Positions 41,493-54,000 of a DNA stretch of 64,000 bases are shown piece after piece (within the stretch, counting starts at the first letter, position 1; every line of letters begins with the position of its first letter). The stretch covers positions 16,354,469 to 16,418,468 of the forward strand of contig NC_064035.1 of assembly GCF_932526225.1 (NCBI RefSeq), read 5' to 3'. Origin of the DNA: Nematostella vectensis. Its lineage: Eukaryota; Cnidaria; Anthozoa; Actiniaria; Edwardsiidae. The translations under genes and the position numbers were made by a program. A model generated the notes under the pieces. The model was not told the origin of the DNA. It ran no database searches and was given only the letters and a program-made list of their open reading frames with translations.

Positions 41493-41661
41493 CAGGCGCG
41501 TGCGCAGGGTGCGCGCGCACCCCCCCCCCCCCTCCCACCTTTGCGGCCAAAAAGTGGGTCATTTCTTATTAAAGGATCTTCAAAAGGATCTTCTTCTACG
41601 CTTTTACCATGTGATACCTATGACTGCGCACTCCCCTCAGCCAATCCTGGGTACGCGCCTG
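41493..41661 (+). mobile_element. MITE family A copy with terminal inverted repeats and TTGAT duplication
   Basis: Begins CAGGCGCGTGCGCAGG and ends CCTGGGTACGCGCCTG, giving near-perfect 16-bp inverted termini. TTGAT occurs directly on both sides. It contains GTGCGCGCGCACC, a C tract, and GCGGCCAAAAAGTGGGTC. Confidence 0.82.
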
Positions 41662-41875
41662 TTGATTTATAGCTTGTATACATCATGTCTAGCAGGACCA
41701 TCCTAGTTTTTTTCTACAGCTTGTCTGTAGTCTTTCTTGTTATACCATTTAGCGCCAACATCCGCCATTATTGCTGACACCGCTATGCTTATTGACCACA
41801 AGACAAAGAAACAGTTTGCAAACTCCTTTCAAGGGAAGTATCTCCCAGTATGTTTTTTTTAGACAGCTCCAGCTT

Positions 41876-42175
41876 TGCTAGGCCAGCGTCTAACAACAAG
41901 CGCCAGCATTGCTTGGCCAGCGTCTCGATGCTTCCTGCCAACAAGCGCCAGCATTGCTTGGTCAGCGTCCAAATGCTTCATGCCAACAAGCGCCAGCATT
42001 GCTTGGTCAGCGTCCAAATGCTTCGTGCCAACAAGCGCCAGCATTGCTTGGTCAGCGTCACGATGTTTCGTGTCAACAAGCGCCAGCATTGCTTGGTCAG
42101 CGTCCAAATGCTTCGTGCCAACAAACAAGCGCCAGCATTGCTTGGTCAGCGTCCAAATGCTTCGGACCAAAAAGG
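41876..42175 (+). repeat. Minisatellite of about 6-7 copies (45 bp)
   Basis: Unit core CAACAAGCGCCAGCATTGCT then TGGTCAGCGTCCAAATGCTT. As 45 is divisible by three, it opens long spurious frames on both strands. One unit has an extra 4 bp (ACAAACAAG). It lies about 1 kb upstream of the glycosyltransferase-like gene. Confidence 0.93.
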
Positions 42176-43147
42176 AAATGACCGAGCGAGTTAGAAAAAC
42201 GAGTTTTTAAAACAAGATTGACTGATAACTTATTTTTATATCATCATAGTGGGCGTAACTTATACCGATTATCGATATTTTTTTCTCATATTTTACTGTA
42301 ATTTTTACCGACCGGACGTGTTGATAGTTACATCGATTTTCCAGTCTTTATTGATATATCAATGGATATTTCGTGTACAGAAACGCAGAATGGCAATACA
42401 AACGTGTCAGGGTAATTTCTTATCCAAGAAATGTGGTTCGGACCCCCCCCCCCCCCCCCCCCCCCCCGAGAGTACAACACGATGAATCCCAGGACGCTCT
42501 TTTTATTGGAATTCTTTACATCGATCTAGGCTAGGTAACTATTTTATTATGGAATAAGTACAGCATAAGCTACTCTGAAAATCCAGTGTTTTAACATGGA
42601 GATATGTTAGAAAGCAAAATATTCACGAAAAAAGCGAACAACTATACCATAAGGGCAGGGTTTACAATCATCGGATTGCTTGAATAGTTTAGATTACGTA
42701 TTCGGGAAATGCTATTTATAGAGTACCTATTTTTAAACATTTTACAGTTAGTTCTCAAATCGTCTGCAAATTCCTGGATAAGCTAAAGATCTCTTCTGAA
42801 TGCCTTGTGGACCCGTTAGAACTTAAGATTTACGACGGCGGAGTGACGATGATGGCACTCCGTGCCCTCAAATAATAAGGTGGAAGCGCAGGCTGAAATC
42901 TTGCGCGTGCGCCGTCATAGACTCTGCCATTGCAAACCTTAAGGTCCCTAATGCATAGTTGAGACGCTGTTCTTTTCATGTACCATTCCAAAAAAAAAAA
43001 ACGAACGAAGTCGATTGTTTCATTTTCATTTGTAGTTAGGAGGGTAATTGAAAAGAACGGCGTCTACACTAGGCCTAACATTTCGTGTGTACGGATTCCC
43101 CGTAGCGTCAGCCCTGTTCACAAGGGGCTCGCAGTAGAAAGCTGACT
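42176..43147. other. Intergenic stretch upstream of the tetraspanin 3' end
   Basis: Contains a run of about 24 C at 42444-42467 and nothing recognisable as a gene. Confidence 0.5.
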
Positions 43148-46100
43148 TTACATGACTTCGTATTCCTTCTTGATGGACCGCATCATGCAGCAGGCGAAGA
43201 TAATACCGATCAGCTAAAAGATAAATTGGAAACAGTCGAGATGAGACAAGATGACCAGTCATTCCAGCAGGGCTGGAGATAGGGATAAGCAAAGCACACA
43301 TTTGGCCACCAAAAATAAGGATAGGGATGGGCACAGGGGTGAACACCCCATTTGGCCACCGAAAATAAAGTCACTTTCTTTTGAAGAAAAATACCTGATA
43401 CACAGGTATCTTTACATTTCTGTAAATTTGATAGAGTCAAACCATGGCGAGAAAAAGATCACTTGGGAAAACAACATTTTATATTGTAAGATAAAAAAAA
43501 CATGACTCACCTGGACAAAAGCAATACCAATTCCAACTCCACCAACAACAATTAGATGATCCTTCAAAAACTTCTCCAGACCTTTCACACAATTCTGGGT
43601 AAAAAAAAATCAAAGCATACTTATACTTGTCAAACAATGTGATAGTCATTTGCTTCTCTTCCTTCAATTTATCCTACACTTCATTTTATTTTTTACACTT
43701 GATAATATTTTTTAGTTTGGATTAAGTATGGAAGAGATTACAATTCGTATTGCTAAAAAACTATTACAAACCTTGCTAAAAACAGTTCCATTTGTGTCTT
43801 TGCAGGATTTGGGCACTGTAGAATTTTTATAGCCATGATCATTTGAATCTTCATAGCCACAACATTTGAACTGAAAAGAAAAACATCACAGCATAGCATA
43901 TAAGAACCTAACAAACAGCAAACAAATATCCTGTTTTGTGATCCTCAATTTAATCTCCAAACTATTTGTATAAAGTTTTAAATATGAATTGAAACTTTAT
44001 CATAAATGAAATTAAAATTCCTCAATAAAATTATCATATGAATGTATTATTTTGAATAACAATAAACAAGCCACCTAAATATAATTTTTTGGCTTGCAGC
44101 TGATCAAAATGGGTCATTTGAGTAAAAGGGATTCATCAAATAATCAATCAACAGTACTCTAGATCACATCATGGTTGTCATTATATTTTCTTATTTGCAG
44201 ACAAAATATTTAAATTTCTTTCTTTCTAGAGCTATATAGGTCTACATGTTCAAGATCATAACTGATGAACCAAATACAGTAACAAAAAATTGTCTAAAAT
44301 ACCTCCCCTTGCACTTTGTCCATAGCCTTTTTATACTCCTTCTTATCATAGTGATCCACTCCATTTTTGAGTCCTGTTCTCACGTAGCCCTCCAGCTATG
44401 ATGAAAAAAAATAAAGATACCATTTTTTTCTCCAATAAAAAGCAATGCTTTCTTAGTATTTTCTGAATATCATATAGCATTTTCTAAATATATATTTGTG
44501 AATATGTTTACCTTTCCCTTATAAGCATAAGCCAGTGCGCCTGCAGCAATTTCCAGGACAAAGATCAAAGCCAATAGAACAGCAAACTGAAAAGGCAAAA
44601 TGGAAGGCAGGTGAGTCCAAAGTAATTTATTTCCATTTAATCTGATATTTAGTAAATCTAGATAGATCTTTGGTGGCAACAGGTCACTCAAGACTTGATT
44701 CATTAACAAGTAAGATAATTTGGAATGAATACACACCGTCGTAACCATGCAGTAGTTCTCCTTGTAGGCACCGCAGCAACCCAAGAAGCCTACAACTGCA
44801 ACAATCACGCCAATGACAATCAGAAACACGGGTCCTGATGCCAGGCTGCTGCTACTAACTTGGATGAAATCACCATACTTGGACTTGATTATTGCCCCCA
44901 CAATTACCAATGCCAAGCCACTCAGCTAGAAAAAAGAAAAACACAAACATTAACAACAAACCTGATTGTCAAAAATGAGCTAATGAATTATATTGAATTG
45001 ATATGGCTGTCACATTGCATATTTAATTGCACACTTAATTTGGGGCCCCGCCCTGTTGTGTGTTCTGCACCTTTGGTAAAAGCTAATAAATAAATAAATA
45101 AATGAATGAATAAATAAATAAATAAGTCATAAGCAAAGTTTATAGTCTCAGACCACACCCTATGCAGAAAATGCTTCTTTAACACTGTCAGATTTGAAAA
45201 CTTACATACAAGTATTTAGATTGTTTGTAGTTATATTTATCATATTGTGGTACAGTAATAATGCATTGCACACATGCTTTTTTTTGCTGCAAAGAGCTGG
45301 ATAAACTCTTAGTATTATCATTATTGTTGCTTTTCTTCTTTTTTTTCCTTTTCTTCCTCTTATCAGCATCATTATTGCTATTAATGTACACAGACAAACA
45401 AAAAGACCGACAAATCTCCATCAAGCCCCCTTAAATAAGCCCCCAGATCCAAAATGGTCAAAGCCTCCTCTCTCTAAGCCCTCTATTTCTTTCCTCTAGA
45501 AGCAAACAAAGTAATTTTGGTTATGTCCCCACAGTTGCTTAAATTATAAGGAAATGACTAGTAGAGGTGTGGCTGGGACCCCCAGGTTACTCAATGTTTT
45601 TGTATCCCAACCCCCCCCCCTCTCACTTCTCACTCGTGTTAAGGTTCGTGACGGCCCCAAACTGAAAATTAATGGCAACAGAAGCATATATTATTTTGTA
45701 TCGTCAGATTAATAAAAACATAACAGTGAGATGAGTTTTTTTTTTTAGTTCGATTAAGTTGTGCTCTGTAATGGAGCTTTCTTGTGCCCATCCGATAAGA
45801 CATTTGTTGACGCAGGTCAATGTAGATCACGAGAGTTTTAGTTCTGACGTGTACATAAAAAAAATCTATTTGGGAAGTTGCACATTGTTTAATTTATTAT
45901 ATATGTACAGTACTGGAAGCAACAAATAAACTCAATTGACATTTTGGTTTCTCAAAATGGATTCTGATAACATTAAGACGGTTAATTTGTGCGCCTTGTT
46001 TCGCCCGCATCTTAAATTACACAACTTTTTAAAAGAGTGTGGTCAAATTTCGCATACATTTTCGGAAAAATATAGAGCCTACCCTTACGCACTTAGGTAT

Positions 46101-46556
46101 GCTTTCGGATTACCTAGAGTAAGAGACAGAGAATTTCGATTTGAAAAAGAAAAACTGATAATTCATTCAGCCTGCCAGTGGTAAGAGTGATAATTTGATG
46201 AATTATGCATCAAATGATATTATTCAACTGCAGAATGCAAACATCGCGCCCAAAAAAAGAGCAACCATGGAACTCAGATCGTATGTTGGCAATTTTAAAT
46301 AAAAGAAAGCATTTCACTTTCTGTGATGTGACCAATTCAAAGTTTGAAATCCTTAAGGGATCACAGAACTACAAGGAACGCGGAAAGTGTACTATTATTG
46401 TCGACTGAACACTTTCGAGTATGCATACGGAACTGCCTTAATGTGAAGTTAAGATTCAGAACGAAAAAAACAACTAAACAACTCTTTACCTACCCAAAAG
46501 ATGAAGTTGAAGAAAAATAAGAGGTATTTCACACAAGCCATGCCACCCGAGGCCAT
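43148..46556 (-). CDS. CD63-like tetraspanin (7 exons)
   Basis: Four-pass membrane organiser of the tetraspanin family. Exons on the minus strand: 46556-46494, 44925-44737, 44586-44512, 44395-44303, 43870-43772, 43594-43511, 43213-43148; 222 residues, all junctions phase 0. TM1 FFFNFIFWLSGLALVIVGAI; TM2 ends VVGFLGCCGAYKENYC; TM3 FAVLLALIFVLEIAAGALAY; the large loop has FKCCGYE, a later PKSC and NCVKG (four-cysteine type, and potential glycosylation NST and NGT); TM4 VVGGVGIGIAFV. The tail ends KKEYEVM, with YxxPhi as in CD63 (GYEVM), suggesting late-endosome/lysosome sorting. CD63 orthology is inferred from the tail and the GCCGAxKENYC stretch. Intron 1 (1.57 kb) carries two plus-strand short ORFs with no recognised domain. 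Confidence 0.95.
45080..45125 (+). repeat. AAAT microsatellite
   Basis: About ten units of TAAA/TGAA in tetraspanin intron 1. Confidence 0.9.
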
Positions 46557-48042
46557 TTTCTCGGATTTTCCAGCAGATTACGTTCAGTACAGATCTAGTC
46601 TATGGATTGCAAGCCGCTAGATGAAAGTCCACTTGCGAAATGGTAATTCCTTGCGCAGGATCGAATGTGCTTATGATCGAATAGGCATAATTATAGAATG
46701 TTACTTCACTAAAATATTCCTTACGCACATTTTGATTGGTCAATATACTAGGAGCGTGACATCATAGTGATATAAACTGATATTTTATTGGCCATTGGTC
46801 ATTTAGTGGTACTCTCGTGACAAGAAAGAGGCGGGGTGCTATTGGCCGTCAATCAAGGACAATTCGCAAACGAAGCCCCTCTATTATGTGTGACTAAAGA
46901 ACAATTTAGAACGATTTAGATTGGCCTTGTTATCAGAACCACCTACAACGAGATGTTATTACGTCGTATAAAAGATAAGGAAACTTTACGAACTGCGTTA
47001 TGCACAAAAACTTGTTTTTTAAATTATGCAAGAAAGAACACATAAATTTGTGGAATTAGTGTAGGAAACCATGCATATCCGCGTCCCAAACAAAGTTCTA
47101 CTTTCTGGTCCACAGGTCAAAAGAAAATATTGTTTAGCTTCTTTGAATATTGCTTTGCTCTGTGTAATGGAATAATGAACAGCGAGCAGAAATAATATGT
47201 ATTCTCATTTGATATATTTGTTTTCATGTCATTCTTATGTTAAGGGAGGGGGGCCCATGGCAACAATTTTTTAAAGCACGGTATGATAGGTATTGATGCA
47301 TAATATTATACGTCGACAGATTGTTACTATCCTTCTGTAATCTGGTAATAAATACTGAGATAGAGATGTTTTGGTGAATCGTGTATGAAATCAACGCACC
47401 TAACTAGCATAGACGCGTTACTAAAAATAAGATATTTTAAAGGCCCTGGTCCAGCTTGCGTGACCCATGTTTTGATTTTATTCTGAATGAATATCAAAAT
47501 ATCTTTTCATTTTGGAAAATATTATATTGTCGATGCAGAGTATTTTTTTTATCTTATTTGGCAATACAATCGACAGCCTTTTTTATTTTATTGTAGCATG
47601 AACAGATTTTGCGTAGATTAAAAATATTAGTTACGAAATTCTGGCACCAGAGAACAAAGTCTTGAAAAAAATGCTCCAAAATTGCACGAACATAAAATCA
47701 TAAAGTTTTGGTGCACAAATATGTGCTAGTTTACGATATGGTTTATCTTGTAGGTTTGGAAAACAAAAAGGAAAATCGAAAGAAATAAAACATGAAAGAG
47801 TCAGTTTTATTTTATACAATTATTGAATATCTACACTGTAAACTGTATACATTTTAAGCTATTTACATAAGTTCTAATAAATTCTGGGAGCTTCACAGCT
47901 AAAAACGTATCAACCTTTAGAAGTAAATGTGGCTTTTTCTCACAGTCACAATGGTTTTGCAGTAGTGAAAACGGGATACATGAAGAAAATCGTCACATCC
48001 CTTTGAAGCAAATCCATAACTATTCGTTCTAGTATTAGTGCG
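46557..48042. other. Intergenic: tetraspanin promoter and DRC5 3' flank
   Basis: AT-rich, no ORF of interest. A CCAAT-type ATTGGC occurs near 46788 and 46840 (both strands of ATTGG repeats), which may belong to the tetraspanin promoter. Confidence 0.4.
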
Positions 48043-51000
48043 TTATGAGCTCTGTTTGTGTTTCTCCTCTCGGTTTCGTTTCAGTAGCTGGTTGATGCAG
48101 TATTCACTTTCTTGGCCGACTTCTGTCAGTCTTAAATCCATTAAGAGTATGCTCGAGTTTTCTTCCATCCCTTCTTGCAATGATTTTCCACCATCCTGAC
48201 AAGAGGAAATACAATCTGTAAAAATACAATCTGTAGAACCATTTGCTGGCACGATGACCAGCTTTGTTGGAGTGAGGTGGAATGGGTCACGTATCCTCAT
48301 CCTATTCCTTAGGGTGAAAATTTTGCTATCCCCAAATCTATTTAATAACAGAGTATCACGGGTTTTGGGCCATTCACAAACGCAAATAAATATAAATATT
48401 GCCAATGCATGAAGCCATGCCTCTACAGTGATTTTGCTATCAATCAATCCGTATGATGATGATGATCCCTATGTCTGTGTTTACATTTAATATATGATAT
48501 TGAATTCTTGCATCCGGCACCGTATTATGAAAAGAGGCCAGCTTTCGGCCATTTTTGAGCAGCGGGTAATAAATATTACTGAGTACCATACAGAACTTAC
48601 AGGTCCAATCTTGTTGCATGACAAGTTTAACTCCACAAGAACTTTGTTGGCCACCAATACCTACAGTTTTAAAAAATAAGGCTTAAAAAGATGAGCTAAC
48701 TTTAAGGTGGTGCGGGCTTTGTTTACAATTTTGTAAATTCAACAAATTCTCAGCTTGCTGCTACATGTGCACTGCTTCACATCCTCGGAAACCCAGGGGT
48801 GTTTCTCTCTAACGTTTTACCCCTGGGTTTCCGAGGATCAGGGGCGTAGCCAGAGGGTGGCCTTGCCCCCTCCCCCCCTTTTAGCAGCCAAAAATACAGT
48901 AAATGTATGAGACATTATCTAAAATAAAGGAGAAAATGCCTTGGAAGTCCCTTTTGGGCCCCCTCCTGTTAAAAATCCTGGCTACACCGCTGCAAAGATG
49001 ACTGCTTCATCAGATGATTTGCAAGAATATAGCTGTATAAAATAAGAATCCAGCTAAATACTGATAGAAAATGTACCATTATGGACCATTATGCTAGATA
49101 AATGTTAAAATTGTTTTTGTAAAGAAAATCATCCAAGCTTTTACTCAACAGTGTTTTTTAATGATTCAAGCACTTTGAGCCACACCCTACCTGTGCGAGA
49201 ATAGCAGCCGTTGGTTCCCCAAGATCATTGCCACCGAGATGAACATGTGTAAGCGTCTCATTCTTTAGGAGGGCTCGGCAGATGGCCTGTCCACCATCAT
49301 CCCCAAGTCTATGATTTGAAAATAAAACAAAAACAAAAATCAAACTTTATTTAAATTATTTAATCTTGTTATAGACAAAAGAAAGACCTCTTTAAATTGA
49401 AATAATTTAAGAAAAAAGGGTAGTGGTTGTTTTACCTGTTCAATCTAATGTTTATGTTTTTTAGGATAGTGTTCTTGCCCAAAGCATGGCCGATTGCCGC
49501 TGCACCATTTGATCGAATTTTATTGTCACAAAGATTCAACGTGGTCAATTTGCATCTTCCATTCAGTAACTTGCCGATTGCTCGTGCCCCACTGTCACCG
49601 ATCTTGTTATGTGATAAATCTAGAACACGAGATAAACATCATCTTCAGTTCTCAAATAATGATAATCATCCAAAGGATTTTGGTGGCATATGAGTATGGG
49701 TCTTGGATACAGACAGCCAGAAAGGGCAGAGAGACAGACAAGCCAGCAAATGTGGACAGACAGAAAGATTGAGGGATGTAAAGACAGCCAGAAAAACATA
49801 GTCTTACAGACAGAACAATGGATGAAAGGCAGACATAGCCAATGTTACCTAATGTGATGAGGGAGGGATGGTCCAGCAAGTGACTGACCAGAACACGCAC
49901 TTTCTCATCATCAACTTGACTACGATGGAGGTGGAAAACTTTGAGCGTATGACATGCCTTTACTGCCTAAAACAAAACAGAAACACAAAAAGGTGCTTTT
50001 CAATCAATGGGGGAAGGAAAGGAAAAGAAGCTGGGCCAACTAGATCAAGAATTTCAGGCTGAATTACATTTCGAGGGGTTTTACTCGGACTTCTATATAA
50101 GGCACATCGTATTTACATGGATGAAAGAGTGTTAGTATGTTAAAGCCCCTTTTGGTTATGTGGCCAAGTACAGACATTAAAGATGGACTCTGCCTTTCTT
50201 AAGTGGTTCTTTACTGTCCCACAATAACAATAATAATAATAATTAAATAATATGTAAATTTATCTAGTGCTTTTCTCTTAAGGATCCAAAGCCTTTAATA
50301 ACAGGTTGGTTAGCTAGGTTTTGCAAGACGGCATCTGAACCACGAGGGATACGTAGCCAGGTTATTACACCTCTCTGAGAAAATCCCAAGTTAACCTGAC
50401 CTGGGTTTGAACCCTGGTCCTCTTGCTTGAGAAGTGAAGCCTGTACCACAGAGCTTATGCGCTGTTCTCTTTCATTTTCCACTTCTCATATCTATTTAAT
50501 TTTTTTGAATTTATTTTTTTCAGACTTATTTTAAGTTGACACAAAAAAATGCTGATTACTACAAAGAATTGCTATTGTACAAGTATGGCATTTTCTAACA
50601 GTTGCTAACTACAACTAATTATGTAAAAAGCCTACTGACCTTTGCTAAAAGCAGACAGTCTCTTGTTGTGAACTGGAATAAATTCCACTCAAAATTCATA
50701 CCACAATCCCTCACACTGAAAAATCAATAAGAAATATTCTGTGTTACAGTAGAGATCTTTATCTTGTGATACCAGAAAATTTCCCATTGACCATTCTCAA
50801 CCCTTCCACAATTTCCTTTAATCTTTGCTCATTCTCTGGCACTTTCAGCTACAAAAAGAGAAACTGTAGAGAAAATTAGAGTAGAAAATTTTTTTTGCAC
50901 ATACCCATAGGTTAGGTGTAACTCCTGTAGGTGCGGCAGCTTTGGCATAATGACGCCAAAATCAAAATGGTCAATATTAGGCCCATCTTGTCCTGCTTCA

Positions 51001-54000
51001 CTCCCTCTGTCAAACAACATAAACATGTGAGCTGCTTGCTGAAAAGAACGATAAGACAAACAATCAGTCGATTCTTAGGAATTAATTAATCCAGGTGGTG
51101 CAAGGACTCACGTGTCAGAAGCATCATCATCTTTTATTACAGCCTCCTTTACTGGAGGGAGAAGTTGACGTATAGTTAGCCCTTTGACAAACTGTGCAGA
51201 TAATTTGAGTGTATCATATAACTGGGAATAATAAAAACAAAATACATTTAGTACTGCAATATACCAAAAGGACATAGTGCAGGAAAGTGTACCATACTTT
51301 TTTTACTTACTGGCATTGGATCAGTTGATTCTGGTACAAAGCTTTCTATGATCCCTGTATTACAAGGAAAAATATAACTGTTAGTAGATTTTGAAAGCGT
51401 CGTACCTACACAATTATTGGGCCTTGATCATCCTATTTTGTTGGGAATATTAGAATAGAGTAGAATATTATAACTACCTTATTACCCTAAATTTTGACTT
51501 TGTGAAAATTAAGTCTAATAAGGTGTTCAAGGAAAGAAATTAGAGCAGTTGTTTTGCTTTTAAAGCACAAAAAGGATATAAGGAAAATACTAATGATGTC
51601 ATATCTGTAAACAAAATACAGATTCGATTCATACCTTCTAGATTTCTTTCAAAATACATCCTTTTCCAGCTGTTTCCATGTTTTGCAATGTCACAAACTT
51701 CCCATCTAGACTTGCAGCATCTTTTCCAATAATTTTCATCTGAAACAAGACCTGACGTCACCCTGAAGATTAAACATTAAACATTACCTGACAGTCGTAA
51801 AATTAAAACCACATGCCCCACCCCCTGCTAGGGCCCTATCGTAAGTATATATACCAAACCACATGCCCCACCCCCTGCTAGGGCCCTATTGTAAGTATAT
51901 ATACCAAACCACATGCCCCACCCCTGCCCCCGCTAGGGCCCTATCATAAGTATATATACCAAACCACATGCCCCACCCCCTGCTAGGGCCCTATCGTAAG
52001 TATATATACCAAACCACATGCCCCACCCCCTGCTAGGGCCCTATCGTAAGTATATATACCAAACCACATGCCCCACCCCCTGCTAGGGCCCTATCGTAAG
52101 TATATATACCAAACCACATGCCCCACCCCTGCCCCCTGCTAGGGCCCTATCATAAGTATATATACCAAACCACATGCCCCACCCCCTGCTAGGGCCCTAT
52201 CGTAATTATATATACCAAACCGCATGCCCCAACCCCTGCTAGGGCCCTATCGTAAGTATATATACCAAACCACATGCCCCACCCCTGCCCCCTGCTAGGG
52301 CCCTATCATAAGTATATATACCAAACCGCATGCCCCACCCCCTGCTTGGGCCCTATCGTAAGTATATATACTCACTTCATTGCTATCTGTGTGGAGAGTG
52401 CCTCTAGAACCTTGCTTTTGTGCTTTGGAAGCAAATTATCAAGGATTGGGTTGTCTGAGGAAAGAGCACACAGAAAAGATACCTTTAGTCTAAAACATGT
52501 TTTGTAGAAGCTCTAAAGAGCCGTAGCAGGTCACATAAGATTTGGGGGGGTGCAATACAGAAACATTAAGAAAATATTGTGGGGGGGGACAACATGCCCC
52601 CAGTTCCCCACTCCTTGCTACGGAACTGAGCTGTCAACAATTTCAGAAATCTATCTTTAAAACGCTGCAAAAAAGACAGTATAAGGACCATCCCACTAAG
52701 CAGGTGTAAAAAATATGTAAACAGAACTAAGAAAACTCTTGTTTCAAATCAAGGATATCCATAGGTAAGCGCTAGTCTAAAACATTTTTACTCTTCTATA
52801 AAATGAGCCTTGAAAATAACTAGATGCCACATCTTATTTCATAGGCGTACTTACAGTATACATAAGTAAACAAATTGATTAAAGCTATATCATACCTTCA
52901 AAATTAAAAACAATGTGTTTAATACATAGCTCAGTCAGCAATGGTACAGTTGCCAGACTCCTAAAAACCAATATTCAACATGTAAAACTTTGGAACAAAG
53001 GGTTAATATATTACATTACAACACAATCTCTTTGAAATAAAAGTCTGATAGGGCTGATGCGAAAGCATGTTATTTATACAATTAAGGAGATCAACATCAA
53101 AATTGTTTCTAAAATAGAATAAATTGAAAAATATGCCTATTTAGACATTCTTCAAAGCAAGCCTAGCAAAGAATCATGTCCTAAAAACAATCAGACAATC
53201 ATTGCTTTTCCTATCAAAAAATATTTCCATTTACAATGAAGCTCAATAGAGCCAAGGCAAGCATCTTTGCTGTCTCACCAATCAGGGTCCTCTGCTATGA
53301 TGCGTCTCATCTGTCGAGGATCTGCCGCTGGATTGTCTCGACTAGCCACCACCTAGGGGAAAAAGGCAGAGGGGATACCATCTGATGGTGGATGCCATTG
53401 TCACATTTGTAGACAAGCTGCTTTATCCCTCTTTATAATGCTTGGTCTACTTGTCATATAATCTAAAATATCTTTTTACTGTAGATCTAGTATCTAATTG
53501 CCCTATCTTCCTGTCCAACAGTAGTTAAATAAAGTATTGGTTGGTTGTTTCCATTTTAGCACAAAAACCTTGAATAGAGATGGTTATAAACAAACTAATC
53601 AAATTTTTGTGTGTGTCTGTCTTTTAATAATACATGGATGAACAGTCGTCATGAGCTTGATTCTGTCTTGTTGTACGTTTATTGTTCATGACATGCTGTG
53701 ATGTCATCCATGGATAATAATAGGACATATTCATGCAAATATGAGATCTATTTGTCCTAAACAACAACAAAAGTGACTTAAGTAAGCAGCATGCAAACAA
53801 TATGACGTCAAATGTGTGTGTGTGTACCCTAACCACCAGCTCATTTTGACCAATCAGAGCATGGATTACTAGTGTTGTTGTATACACCTCTTTCAAATAA
53901 GGTTGCTCTCGGAGAATTAGTTGTCTTAACCTGCAGTGCTTCATGGGTATCAAATAAATAAGCAATCAGCGTAAATGAAAACTAATCCAGGCTTTAAACT

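Noticed and set aside
41850..42210. Plus- and minus-strand repetitive ORFs over the 45-bp array
   Set aside because: Open only because the unit is a multiple of three; no start context, no homology.
45936..46408. Two plus-strand ORFs inside tetraspanin intron 1
   Set aside because: 82 and 67 codons with no family resemblance I can name; could be remnants of a mobile element but not enough to call a gene.
50401..50470. Functional tRNA gene
   Set aside because: A- and B-box text is present but embedded in a longer repeat with an ATT tail, which fits a SINE better.
51006..51040. Alternative upstream acceptor (TTTTCAG at about 51041) for DRC5 exon 8
   Set aside because: It would put the conserved segment out of frame; the acceptor at 51007 keeps the frame and matches TCTE1.
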